A stretch of DNA of 64,000 nucleotides from Saccopteryx bilineata. Lineage: Eukaryota; Chordata; Mammalia; Chiroptera; Emballonuridae. Positions 22,440 through 33,666 of this stretch are shown one piece after another. Below the pieces are notes generated by a model that saw nothing but the letters and a program-made list of their open reading frames with translations, ran no database searches and had not been told where the DNA came from. The stretch spans positions 207,192,347 to 207,256,346 of the forward strand of contig NC_089495.1 in assembly GCF_036850765.1 (NCBI RefSeq), written 5' to 3'. A program made the position numbers and the translations under genes. The stretch's first letter is position 1. The number at the start of each line of letters is the position of its first letter.

Positions 22440-23761
22440 CGAGGTCCCTGCACACGTAAACCTTCCCCCCTCCATGTGTCCTCAGGTGTCTGATGACATC
22501 TGTCTTGTAGCAAAAGCTTCATCCACATTCCCTGCAAATATCATGCTTGTCCTTCAATATGTCCTCTGCTGATTAAGGAGTGGTGCTTTCTGGCTAAAGC
22601 CACATCCACACTCAAAACACATGTAAGGATTGTTCCCTCAGAGAATCCTCTGGTGACTTCTGAGGACAGAGTTATCACCAAATTGTCATTTACACTCTGG
22701 GTTCAGGTAGGGCTTCTTTGCCAAGTGAGTCTACTGGTGTTCCCGAAAGTCTGATTTATCAACACATCTACGTCAGCACTCTGGGCACACAAAGGGGTTC
22801 TCCTCTGAGTGAGTCATCTGGTGTCTCCTGAGGTGTGACTTCAGACCAAATACTTGTCCACACTCTGGGCACAGGTAGAGCTGCCTTACCCAGTGAGATC
22901 ACTGTGACCGAATGCAGTCTGAACTCTGTCTGAAGCTCTGCCACACTCCCTGAAAGCTTACATGTACCGTGAGTGTTCTGGTGAAACTGGAGGGATGACT
23001 TGTGGACAAAGAGTTGCCCACACTCACAGCACAGGTACGGCTTCTTCCTTGAGTGAGTCCTCTGGTGTGTCCTAAGGTTTGACTTTGCATCAAATGCTCG
23101 TTCACACTCTGGGCACACAAAAGCCTTCTCCCTTGAATGCGTCCGTTGGTGTGTCATGACTTTTGATTCATCACCAAATCTTTGGCCACACTCATCACAA
23201 AAAAAAAGGCTTCATCATCGATATGCGCACACATGGGTGTTTGATTAAGTGTGATTTGAGTGTGCAGCCTCGCCCACACTGCCTACAAATGTAGGGCTTC
23301 TCCTGAGAGGGTCACGCTGTCTGTCATAACGTTTGATTCCACACTGCAGTCTGGTTCATTCTCACTACAGCTCACAGCTCCGGATCTCGGGGTTTCTAAT
23401 TCCTTCCTTCCCTTTTCTGTGTGCACAGGGCTTACCCCTTGGGCTGAGCTGTGCTCTATTTCTAGCACCGCATGACCTTCCCGGAAGGTCCTCTGGGTGA
23501 ACTATGGGATGCACTTGAGTTTTCCCCTCCTCAGTCTGCAGAAAAAATTGTCTCAAGCCGCCTTTTGTGCCTTCACCTTCTGTGTTTCCTTCCGGCAACA
23601 TTGAAAAAAAGATGTGCGCTTTTGATGTCACAGGTCTGAATCTTTTGGATAGAAGTCACACATGCCCGAGCACATGGGAAGCACCTGCTGGCTGGGCAGT
23701 GGCTCCTGGGAGAAGGGCGAAAGTCGGAAGCTGTGGGGGTTCGTTTCTGGTGTTGATTCTG
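22440..23761 (-). pseudogene. KZNF finger-exon pseudogene (Z2)
   Basis: The start at 23761 matches the acceptor position of gene A and still reads AESTPE. A TGA follows within the spacer (about 23628), and later frameshifts break the fingers. The best-kept stretch, 23157-22990, holds two fingers with helices AKSNLRTH and HKSSLQFH. The second finger, its downstream HGTCKLSG word and the following decay match gene C, so Z2 and Z6 are sister copies. No KRAB exon is left. Confidence 0.88.
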
Positions 23762-23879
23762 CTGGAGAAAGAAAGTTCGGTCAGAGGAGCCCAAACAGGG
23801 CTGCAGGGCAGTCACTCCTGGTCTCGAGAAAACAAAGCCCTCCTGCCACACCCGCTATTAATAATATATTTACAAAAAA

Positions 23880-24386
23880 CTCTCTCCTTTAGGCTCATGA
23901 TTTGGGGTCAGATTCTTCATGGTCTCCACGTCTTCCCTGTTCTCCTCCCGGTCCTGCTCTCCCAAGGCCGAAGGATCAGGCAACATCCCAGCCCTGAGAG
24001 TCAGACCAGTGTTTGCCCTGAAATTCTACCATCCCAACCATGTGGACCTTATTTCATCACAAGATCAATTTCTGCTCCTGCCCCGGGTCATTTCTCCAAC
24101 CTGTCCTTATGAAACCCCCCATTTTCCCACAAAGCCAGCACCTGCGGGTGGAGCAGCAATGTGACGTTTCCACACTCCTTACTGTACAAATCAGGCACTG
24201 CAGGTCCTGAGAGCTCCCACCCCAACTACATCCTCACTCATTCACTGACTTGGGCCATACTCAGCCTCACTGAAACAAGCCAAAATACCCAGAACACTAT
24301 ATTCACAATCAGTCCAGTTTTCCCACAAACATTCACACTCGCATGACCCAAGTACGTGTCCCGTTGCCAAAAACAGGGGGCTATAT
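23880..24386 (-). repeat. P block, copy 3, left part (5' exons)
   Basis: This part continues at 32702 after the ERV. The break falls in the ggggctatat segment seen in P5 at about 53918. It starts abruptly beside the Z2 remnant. Confidence 0.75.
23887..24141 (-). pseudogene. P3 start-codon exon with broken donor
   Basis: The ATG (23920-23918) and the peptide MKNLTPNHEPK are readable, and the acceptor at 24141 is kept. The donor is AAAG|gagag, so the GT is lost. The 59-nt second coding exon is deleted. This copy cannot make the normal transcript. Confidence 0.65.
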
Positions 24387-24734
24387 TGTGGTAAGGTACC
24401 AAAAATTTGCAAAATTAATATGGATATTCTAGGAGGAAAAGTCAGGCTTCCTATTTCATCCTTTCTTTAGGGAAGGGAAGGAGAAGAATGTAGAAGCTTC
24501 CTAACTTACAAGTACAATGGGTCATTTAGTTTTAACTATAGATTGAAGGTTGTCTGAGGAACTTCTTTTCTCTTTCAGTAAGAGGCTGAATTTATATACC
24601 ACCCTACATTTATTTTGGCTCTTCCTCTCTTCCTGGAATCCTGAGAGTAACATACCTCTAGGCTAAGGAGGACAGACAGACACTGACAGATTTGTAAATG
24701 TCTTTGATTGTATTGCCTTGAAAGTTTTAATGTT

Positions 24735-25065
24735 CTTTTTTGTTTGTGTGTGTGGCATAGACAGAGAGATTCAGAGAGAGGGATAGATAGAGACAGACAG
24801 ACAGGAAGGGAGAGAGATGAGAAAGATCAATAGTTGATTGCAATTTTTTAGTTGTTCATTGATTGATTTCTCATATGTGCCTTGACCGGGGGGCTACAGC
24901 AGACCGAGTGACCCCTTGCTCGAGTCAGCGATCTTGGGCTCAAGCTGGTGAGCCTTGCTCAAACTCGATGAGCCCACGCTCAATCTGGCAACCTTGGGGA
25001 CTTGAACCCGGGTCTTTCACATCCCAGTCTGATGCTCTATTCACTGCTATACCACCTGGTTAGGC
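24735..25065 (-). mobile_element. VES-like SINE nested in the ERV LTR
   Basis: The flanking words agttttaatgttctt and agttttaatattctt are an almost exact target duplication. Confidence 0.85.
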
Positions 25066-25149
25066 AGTTTTAATATTCTTGTGAATCCTCTAAACAAATG
25101 TTGTGGGTTTGTTAATAATTGTGTCATGATGTCATGCTCCCCCCAGCCT

Positions 25150-25502
25150 GTGTGTGTGATCTGATAGATATATGAAATTCCAACTGCCCTTTTGTTGTCC
25201 CACCTGGCTGCCTGACCACACCCTTACTTACTAGATAATTGTCCCTGAGGCAGAAGAGTTCCAAGAAGCTGGTCAACCACCTCAAGGAGAAGCGTTCCAG
25301 GAAGCCAAAACCATAAAATCATAAAAGGGAATATACCAGAACTTCTGACTCAGTACTCCCTCAGGATCTCCCAAACCCTATAAAACTCACCACTAGTCTG
25401 TAACCGATGCCTTTCTCCCTGGAGAAGTGCCGGCAGGGTTCCTTTCTTCCTTTCAATAAAGCCTGTTACTTTGGACTTTTTGGATGCCCATAAATTCCAA
25501 CA
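25150..25502 (+). mobile_element. Solo LTR nested in the ERV LTR
   Basis: The inverted ERV LTR runs straight through this point (near 32232), so this is an insertion. It contains a cctataaaact box, tcaataaagcctg and an end AATTCCAACA. The left end is uncertain by several bases because of a TG repeat. Confidence 0.65.
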
Positions 25503-25695
25503 TAATCATGGGTATATAACCAGCTTCTGAGATGTATTTGGTATGCACAATTTGAGTCTGCAATGCCCCGTATTAGTCATATGTGGCTGGCATATTTAAT
25601 AAATCTCTTCCTTTAATAAAACCCTTCAAAATTCATCTGGACTTGGTGTCTCTTCATAAACCCACAGAAGTGAGGTACAGGTACTTTACAACATT

Positions 25696-25713
25696 TGGCG
25701 CCCAATGTGGGGT
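25696..25713 (+). other. Primer-binding site, tRNA-Lys type
   Basis: TGGCGCCCAATGTGGGGT lies two bases after the LTR end. It matches the complement of the tRNA-Lys1,2 3' end at all but two positions. Confidence 0.7.
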
Positions 25714-26008
25714 GCTGTGTTTTGCTTCACCGGGTATAGACACCCCAAATAGGCTGGTCTCTTCGGGGGACTGCCTGACATCACTGGAATCTGGAGGAGA
25801 GGCACTCCTCCTGAGACATTTTCAAGTTTCCCTGTTTTTCTGTAGGGTTTGGACAGTTCTTCAGCAGACGCCCCCAGTTCCCAAATTTAACGATTTGGAC
25901 AATTCAGCAGAGAAATCAAGGAGGTAGGTAAAGCAACTTTTTGCTTTACTGAATTCTAGCTTTTCTCTGAATTCTTGTTTTTCTGTTCTATTTGGGACTA
26001 GTCAATTT

Positions 26009-26202
26009 TTTTTAATTTTATTTATTCCTTTTTAGAGAGAAGAGAGAGAGAGGGAGAGAGAGAAATAGAGAGAGAGAAGGGGGTAGGAGCTGGAAGCATC
26101 AACTCCCATATGTGCCTTGACCAGGCAAGCCCAGGGTTTCGAACCAGCGACCTCAGCATTTCCAGGTCGACACTTTATCCACTGAGCCACCACAGGTCAG
26201 GC
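26009..26202 (-). mobile_element. Short tRNA-derived SINE in the ERV leader
   Basis: The reverse head ends CACAGGTCAGGC. The word gggactagtcaattt occurs on both sides. Confidence 0.8.
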
Positions 26203-26309
26203 GGGACTAGTCAATTTTAACTACTGTATGTGGATTGGACACAATCTTACTCATGCAGTAGGCTCTCCAAGCCCAAGATGTCAATGGGGAGTTTTTTGGT
26301 CCTGCCTTG

Positions 26310-26710
26310 TGCTCCTCTGGGAGACATCTGGTTGTACTCTGGAAGGATAATTATTGGGGATTAGGTCCTGCCTCAGACTCCTGGGGATATCTGCTTGTAC
26401 TCTAGGAGGGCGTTAGTGGGAACTGAGATAACCAGGTTAGTCAGTTCAGCCTTGGACCTCCAGATACGTCTGTTTATGCTCTAGGGAGATGATTAGTGGG
26501 GTCTTCATCCTTCCCAGAACTTCCAAAGACATCTAGTAGTGTTCTCTGAGGGAGACATTAGTGGGGACATTTGTTCATGCTCTAGGAAGAAATAGTTGAG
26601 ACTGAATTGACCAGGATTAATCAGTTTCACATCACACTGCATCAGTGGAGACTAAGTTAACCAGGATTGATTGGTCTCGCCTTGGACTTCCAGAGACATC
26701 TCTGTGTTTG
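26310..26710 (+). repeat. Degenerate tandem repeats in the ERV leader
   Basis: A unit of roughly 65-80 bp recurs about five times, with variants of gacatctgnttgtactcta and ttagtggggac. Part of it is seen again in reverse at about 31370-31500. Confidence 0.55.
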
Positions 26711-28374
26711 TCAGATCTCGTTCTTTCCTTTTTAATGTTTCTGTGTAAACACCCTGAGTAATTGGTGTATAAGTGAAAATCTCTGGTGACTGAACCTAAG
26801 CCCTACCAGGGATGGGGCCTGCAAGCACCTGAGAGGCCACTAGGTGGAACCCTTTCCCTTATCTATTGAGCAGTGTGCTTAAATAGTAAGTAATCTGTTT
26901 TGTCTTTTTGTTTGTCAGAAAAAATATCTGACATAATTTTAATTGGAATAAGTAAAGCACGCTCGTTTAAATTTCTTGATTTATAATTTGTGTATGTGAA
27001 GTCTTTGTTTAATGTTTAAATGTGTATGATTTTAAGGCCTGGCTTAAGTTCTTGTGTCAAAAATTGGAAGTTTCTGGCTTAAACCTAGAGGGCGATCTTA
27101 AATGGTGAATTGTCTGTACTGTAGATTCTCTTTGTTCATCCGAGAAATCTCTCGTGACATTTCATGGTTTGAACCTCTCTCCCTGAACCCACTATGTCTC
27201 TTTTCATGGATTCAAGATCTCTGGCTTCAGGGCACTCTGTCTGATTTCTCCCCTGAAGAAATTATTCTCTTCTGTTGGCTCTTTCTCCTTGTCCTGTGTA
27301 ATAATTAATACCTCTATAGTCAAACAACCTTTATTTTGAGTACTAATTATTGTCTGTCTTAACTTTCTTGCTTTTATTGGTGTGCTAATTCCTGCCTTCT
27401 CCTGGAAAGTTTCCATTTTGTAAATCGGCACCCCAAACGTGAAATATGGGAAAAGAAGGCTGGTGAGGTAGAAACCTTTGATTCCAGGAAATTCGAATGA
27501 GTCAGTGTTTTGGGGAGCCCTGAATGGAAAGGGAAGTGTTTCTTCAGCCCCTGGGGGGGAAGGGCTGGCAAGTAAGTGGTTTGGGTGAGAGAAGAATGGA
27601 AGGCAGGGCCAGGATGTGCTGTGTGCAGAACAGCGGGGGAAGGGTGCGGGAGTAAGGGGGAGGTGACCGGAGGCAGTATAAAATAGAAACTAATTTCAGA
27701 TATTCACCTACTGGTCAAAAGTAGTTTTGTCCATTTGGAAAATACAAGATAGGAATAGTATTAAAAATCAGAACTTTGCTTTAGAAAAATCTTAGAAAAA
27801 CAGAAAAAAAATACATGGCAGGTAAAAAGATTTAGAAATTAACAAACCATGGGTGTGGACCTTGCTGGTTATCAGTTTCTTGAAATAAATGGCAACTCCA
27901 GAATAAGTGATAAAACCACAAATAATAGGATTATAGGAAATAGAATGATCTGATACGGGCCTTCCAGCTGCCTCTACCCTTCCCCTCTTTAGGACATAGG
28001 TGTCGCACGTGGGCCCTTCATGGGTTGAGGATGGTGGCTTGTTGCCCTCCACTGGTGTGTAAAAAATTATAGAAGGGAAAAATAAATGTAAAATATGCAA
28101 GACTAACAATGGAAGAAGGGTTCTGACTCTCTCCCGTGGGACCAAGGTGGGTGTTGGGTCCCCTCCAAGTTTCACCTACCCTTCCCCAATTCCTTTGTGT
28201 GGCAAGGTTGTTGTCTGATGTGGTAGGCATGGGATTCATGGGGGAGATCCACTGCTTTAGCAATAATAATAGAAAATTGTAAAAAGAATTCTCAGGGAAT
28301 TGTGGAATAATTAAAAACCTCATGTGGGCTAAAGCAGCCCACTGTTGGGAAGGTAAATTTGTAAAATTTGTATT

Positions 28375-28536
28375 TTTAAAAAAAGGATCTTATTTATTCA
28401 TTTTAGAGAGAAGGGGGGGAGGAGCAGGAAGCATCAACTCCCATACGTGCCTTGACCAGGCAAGCCCAAGGTTTTGAACCGGCAACCTCAGCGTTCCAGG
28501 CTGATGCCTTATCCACTGCACCACTACAGGTCAGGC
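28375..28536 (-). mobile_element. Short tRNA-derived SINE
   Basis: The reverse head ends CTACAGGTCAGGC and the ttttagagagaa tail is at about 28400. Confidence 0.75.
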
Positions 28537-29720
28537 TGAAATTTATATTTTTAATTTGCTGCTTTTGTTGTGGAAAATAGCACTGAGCAGCTGCTCAGAG
28601 CAAGGTGGTTAGTTTCAGGTGATGGATTGGATTAAAGTCCTTCTTGGGAAAAACCATTGTCTTGCTAATGGCTTGACTGAAGGAAAATCAATGGAGAAAA
28701 GAAAAAAAAAGTAGCAGACTCCTCTCACAGCTCCCAGAGCCTGCTCCAGGAATCCCAGGCACACTGACCCTTATATTGACTTAATAATATAAAGCACTGT
28801 AGGTCAAAAAGAGGGTTAGTATCTCTTTGTCAGCTGAGTAGTTACAAAATAGTGAGTGCATTTTGACCATTCCTTATTTTTCTCAGTAAATCAATAGTTC
28901 ATTGGGATAGTAGTTTACAATCCTCTTATTGTAAACTGTACTAAAACTGTACTAATGATAAAGCATATAGAATTGTATACTATGCCAAATCCAAAGACTT
29001 CCTTTTTGTACCAAGGATCCCTTATTGTGTAAAAAGTATTTTCCAAGTTAGAAATGTATATGTTATTTTAAAAGCCTTTTGTTAATTCTCCTTTTATTTG
29101 CTGTTTCATAGCCCTGTTGATATTGAAATCGTGGTTTAGATATTTGGGAAATATGTAATATTTATTAATAATGTCTTTTATATAGTGTATAAATGTTCAG
29201 CCTATTATCATTTTGAAGCAGTATTGTTCAGTGTTAAATCACCCAAAACCCAGAGTAACAGATAGTACTATTAATTAGCCTACCAGTAAAACTCAACAAA
29301 TGCTTAAAGGTCAATTGTAAATAATATAAAAAAGAGGGAAGTTATATCCTGGAACTACTGCAAATCTATTTTTATAATGCTCTTTACTTAAAGATTTCTT
29401 TTGAATGCTAATGTACAGAGTTATTCAGCAGCAGAGAGACTCTGGGATCCTACAGGAGACGCCAAACTGTTTCTTCTGCAAACTTCTACCCTCTTTTATT
29501 TGGTCCAGCTAGTAATGCTGTTTTGTCTATTTCCAATTAGTTCCAGATATACGAAAAAAGTTTATATAAGCAGATAAGTACCCACAAGCCCCTCAGCAAG
29601 ATCTTCTGAGCATGGCTTTTAAGCCCCTCAGCAAGATCTTCTAAGCATGGATTTAAGGAACAGAAAAGGCAAATAGAGCCCAAAAAGAGATCAGGCAAAA
29701 TACCAGCTCTTAGCATACAC

Positions 29721-30049
29721 CAGGGGTCCCCAAACTATGGTCCGCGGGCCGCATGCGGCCCCCTGAGGCCATTTATCCGGCCCCCATCGCACTTCTGGAA
29801 GGGGTACCTCTTTCATTGGTGGTCAGTGAGAGGAGCATAGTTCCCATTGAAATACTGGTCACTTTGTTGATTTAAATTTACTTGTTCCTTATTTTAAATA
29901 CTGTATTTGTTCCCGTTTTGTTTTTTTACTTTAAAATAAAATATGTGCAGTGTGCATAGGGATTTCTTCATAGTTTTTTATAGTCCGGCCCTCCAGTGGT
30001 CTGAGGGACAGTGAACTGGCCCCCTGTGTAAAAAGTTTGGGAACCCCTG
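29721..30049. mobile_element. hAT-type MITE inside the ERV
   Basis: Same family as 6368-6697, with CAGGGGTCCCCAAACT at the left and a one-base variant at the right. The 8-bp duplication gcatacac is exact (29713-29720 and 30050-30057). Confidence 0.9.
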
Positions 30050-30129
30050 GCATACACTCTTAAAGGCTCCAATGCCATGAAAGAGCTTCCATCAGGGCCC
30101 TGCTTCAAGAGTGGAAAGGAAGATCATTG

Positions 30130-30600
30130 AGCTAAGGCCTGCCAGGCTTCTTGGCCCCCACCAGGGACATGTCTTTGCTGTGGGAAAAAGAGACACTAGA
30201 AGGTAAGCTGCCCCCTCACTCCTCTAAGGGAGGGTTCAGTCTCTTTCAGTCCTGCTCCAGCCACCTGTGACCTGACCTTGCCCAGCCTGCCAGTTATTGC
30301 CAATAAAGGCTAAAGGTGCCCAGGACTGTCAGCCCCATCTCATGACACTTTGGACGAACCTAGGGTGTTTCTTCCAAGTAGCAGGAAAACTGATCTTCTT
30401 TCTTATAGACAAGAGGGTCACTTCCTATACCTAGCCTGAATATTTGGGGTTTGTTTATCCTTCAAAGATCTCTGTTGTGGGTATTGATAGCCCTATTTTC
30501 TGCTGCTTTGTTTAATGTAGAGTGTCTCCTTTATTCCTCTTGTCTCAATGCCCCATACATATTTTAGGCTGGGACCTGCTCCTAATTTGAATGAATTTAC
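30130..30600 (+). pseudogene. Decayed retroviral gag (nucleocapsid) and protease remnant
   Basis: A CX2CX4HX4C zinc knuckle can be read at 30170-30211. A TAG (30197-30199) stands at the residue after the His. Downstream, about 30360-30600, protease-like sequence is readable across more than one frame and ends in the word ILGWDLL (30561-30581). In-frame stops and a frame change make it non-functional. The order and motif types fit a gammaretrovirus-like (ERV1) element. Confidence 0.6.
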
Positions 30601-31228
30601 CTCTCTCACCCAGCATAGTGTATACGAAGGTTCTCTTCACCACACCACGGTTGCAGAACTCCAGGGAAAGGCATCTTAGGTTCGTCTCTTCAGTTTAAAG
30701 AAAACGAAAGCTCTGTCTCCATACGTGCTGCAGACGGCTCTTCCATTCTACCTGCATCATTGCCAGCTAGAAACATGGTCATTGGGACCTGGACACTAAC
30801 TGCAAAGTGTGGAAATGTGACCATAACTCCAGTGCCTTGTAGACTTTTCCTGAATGTGTGACTTCTCCTCCTTAGGACAGTTCTCAGACTGACGTGGGGT
30901 TGGGTTACATTTACAAATAATATGAAGCAGTAATAGTGTCAACATGAACTTGGTGAAATTACATTAACATGTTAAGGACATTTAAGAGTATAAGAATTTT
31001 ATTTTAGATCCTGTTGTATTAGTTAAGACTTTGCTTGATAATGTAATAGGCTTTAATCACTTCATTGTATTAGGACACTTGTTATAGTACCTATTAGCAT
31101 TGGTTATTTTTAATTTTATTGTTTATTTTATATTTTTCCAGTCTGCCTCAAAATTGGATCACGGGAATTCAAATGAATATGAAGATGCTACCTAAAACCA
31201 GTGAGGGCTTTTAGGAAATTTTAATCTA

Positions 31229-31361
31229 GCCCCCTGTCGCACTTCTGGAAAGGGCACCTTTTCCACTGGTGGTCAGTGAGAGGAGCACTGTATGTGGCGG
31301 TCCTCCAACAGTCTGAGGGACAGTGAACTGGCCTCCTGTGTATAAAGTTTGGGGACCCCTG
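31229..31361. mobile_element. Truncated hAT-type MITE
   Basis: The right terminus AGTTTGGGGACCCCTG is intact. The left end and about 190 bp of the interior are missing compared with 29721-30049. Confidence 0.75.
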
Positions 31362-31369
31362 CTCTAGAG

Positions 31370-32600
31370 AATCTGATGTCTCTGAAGCCCCAAGGCAGAA
31401 CTGGTGGACCTGGTCCACTCAGTTCTCACCTATGTTCCTCCAGAGTATGAATAGATATCCCCTAGAGTTTGAGGCAAGACCTAGAACTCTCCATCAATGT
31501 CTTGGTCTTGGAGAACATACTGCGAACATGCCGACCACATCTGATCTATTTTGCTGTACCCCAAAACATAAAGACTATAGACTAGTTACAAACAGCAAAG
31601 CAGTTTTGAAAGCCCTACCTACTCCACCAGGGTTCCACATCCCCAGAGTCCCAAATCAGCAAAGCTTCCAAATCTGCCCTACCTACATTCTAGTCCCAAA
31701 CAAATTTGACCAGTACCAGTCCCGGACAGAAAAGCAAAAGCAAGAATTCAGAGAAAAGCCAGAAAATTAATTCAGTAAAGCAAAAAGAGTGCTTTACCTA
31801 CTCCTTAATTTTCTGCTGAATTGTCCAAATTGTTGAATTTGGGAAACAGGAGGCATCTATCGTAGAACTGTCTGGACTTCAGAGAAAAACTAGGAGCCCT
31901 GAATGTCTCAGGTGGTCCTCTCCTCAGGATTCAAGTGGGGCTGGGCAGCTCAGTGGAGAGTCTGTTCAATTCAGGGTGTCTCTATCTGGTGATGCAAGAC
32001 ACCAGATCTCGGACGAGCCCCCAAATGTGATAAAGTACTGCACCCCAGATTCTGAAAAGTACTGTACCTCACTTCATCGAGTCCACATAGAGACACCCCG
32101 TCCAGATAAATTTTGAACAGTTTTATTAAAGAAGGAGATTTATTGATATGCTGGCCACATATGGCTGACACGGGACATCAGGCCCAAATTGTGCAGTCCC
32201 CAAAATAGTTCAGGGACTGCTTATATACCCTTGATTACACACTGGAAGGGGAGAGCATGACATTATGGCACAATTATTAACAAGATTATAACATTTGTCT
32301 AGGGGATACACAGAAACATTAAGACTCTCAAGGTAACTCAACCAAAGACATTTACAAATCTTTCAGGGTTCCTCTTCCCTCACTAGCCTAGACTTATTTT
32401 ACTCTCAAGATTCCAGGAAAGGGAGGAACTACAATCAATGCAAGGCGGTATGTAAATTCTGCCTCCTATTGAAAGAGAAGTTTCTCTCAGGAGACTTTTA
32501 CATTCCTTTTCCTCCATTTTCCAAGGAAAGGATAGGAAATCCTGACCTTTTCTTCCTAGAATATCAATATTAATTTTCAGCTTTTTGGTACCTTACAACA
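31370..32600 (-). mobile_element. Inverted ERV LTR plus leader
   Basis: The LTR occupies 32600-32026 (TGTTGTAAGGTACC to TTATCACA). The leader continues to about 31370 and resembles 25714-26710. It lacks the SINE and solo LTR found in the 5' LTR. Confidence 0.75.
32006..32023 (-). other. Primer-binding site, tRNA-Pro type
   Basis: On the minus strand TGGGGGCTCGTCCGAGAT follows the LTR end by two bases. It differs at one position from the tRNA-Pro site typical of gammaretroviruses. Confidence 0.75.
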
Positions 32601-33214
32601 GCATATTTAATAAATCTCCTTTAATAAAACCCTTCAAAATTCATCTGGACTTGGTTTCTCTACATAAACCCGCAGAAGTGAGGTACGGGTACTTTACAAC
32701 AATATGGTTGACTCTGCTCCCCACCCTAGCACAGGAAATACCTATTTAGCTCTCGCTGTACTCCTGTGCCCGGAGCCCAAGTAAACCTCGAGGAAGCACG
32801 CCTGCAGCCACCTCCCTATTTGAAATGTATGGCCCAGAATCAGCCCACTTCCTCTAAAAAATGATATGAGAATTCCTGCGCACCCGCTACAGAGGAAAAA
32901 GAAAGGACTTCGGTAGCGACCGGCAACTCAGGAACTCAAAACAACCTCTCTCATCTCATTTCCCCGCCTTAAAATATTGTACATGTCTGAAGCCGCATCC
33001 CTGCTCCAAAAAGGAAACTTTCCAGTTTCCATTCTATCTACTGCACACCAGCCGCACTAATCCTGGGTCCATCCCACCAGCTCCCATCACAGCTCCTAAC
33101 ACTACGCAGCGCTTCTCTCATCTCTCCTTCCAGCACGGTAGTTTGTCCAAGCAGCTGCGCTGACTAGAATCAGCGGCAGAGGTCCACGTGATTTTCCGGG
33201 TCATCTGAGAAAGG

Positions 33215-33666
33215 ACTACCATTCTCAAAATCCCTGGAGGCTTCGCCTCCCATTTGTTAGAACACAACGACCTCTAAACCATGAGTTTAATATACTTTGC
33301 ACATTCTCTTTTGTAATGACAGCAGACCACTTTTTAAAATTTTTTATTTATTGATTTTAGAGAGAGAGAGAGGGGGGGGGAAGACAGGAAGACACAGAGA
33401 GACAGAGAGAGGCTACGAAAGAGAGAGATAGAAACATGGATTTCATGCCCCACTTATTACTGCATTCATTGGATGATTCTTGTATGTAGACTGACTTGGG
33501 ATCAAAAGTGCAATTTTGGCATATCCCACGATGCTCTAACCACCTGAACAAACCGTCCAGCTCTACCCATCTCTTTTCTTAAGATGCACAACTATAAAAC
33601 AGACAATAATTCTGGGAATAAGTCTGTTCCCACGGTGTCAATCGGAAAGACTACAGTTCCCAGTAA
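33215..33666. promoter_or_regulatory. Paired ZNF143-type motifs, P3 (left one degraded)
   Basis: The left site reads ACTACCATTCTCAAAAT (33215-33231) and has lost the core. The right site, ACTACAGTTCCCAGTAA (33650-33666), is good. Only the right site may still work in this broken copy. Confidence 0.5.

Larger units (their letters stand above)
20861..23790 (-). repeat. Z block, copy 2 (decayed, KRAB region lost)
   Basis: The 3' region and finger exon are kept. Sequence above the finger exon stops about 30-90 bp into the intron and is joined to P3 at about 23880. About 4 kb, including the KRAB exon, has been lost compared with Z1. Confidence 0.7.
24387..25693 (+). mobile_element. 5' LTR of the ERV
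   Basis: It starts TGTGGTAAGGTACC and ends TTTACAACA. Without the nested SINE and solo LTR it would be about 620 bp, close to the 575-bp inverted copy. AATAAA signals lie in the terminal 110 bp. Confidence 0.8.
26711..30130 (+). other. ERV interior, largely unrecognised
   Basis: AT-rich sequence without long frames. About 27450-27520 matches (in reverse) the spacer at 6070-6120, which links it to another ERV fragment. The SINE at 28375-28536 and the MITE at 29721-30049 lie here. No coding remnant was recognised in the rest. Confidence 0.5.
24387..32701 (+). mobile_element. Class I endogenous retrovirus, non-coding remnant
   Basis: The element splits P3 and is flanked by the 4-bp duplication atat (24383-24386 and 32702-32705). 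The order is: 5' LTR (24387-25693), Lys-type primer-binding site, leader with degenerate repeats, decayed gag-protease region, then an inverted leader-LTR (about 31370-32600), and the last 101 bp of a plus-strand LTR (32601-32701). No long reading frame survives and no envelope was recognised. Insertions include SINEs (24735-25065, 26009-26202, 28375-28536), a nested solo LTR (25150-25502) and hAT MITEs. Confidence 0.8.

Noticed and set aside
23567..24112. 181-codon plus-strand reading frame
   Set aside because: It is antisense to the Z2 finger-exon pseudogene and the P3 exon, and no independent protein family is recognisable.
25696..25713. Assigning the whole ERV to class II because of the Lys-type primer site
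   Set aside because: The 4-bp duplication, the Pro-type site in the related copy and the gag/protease scraps favour class I.
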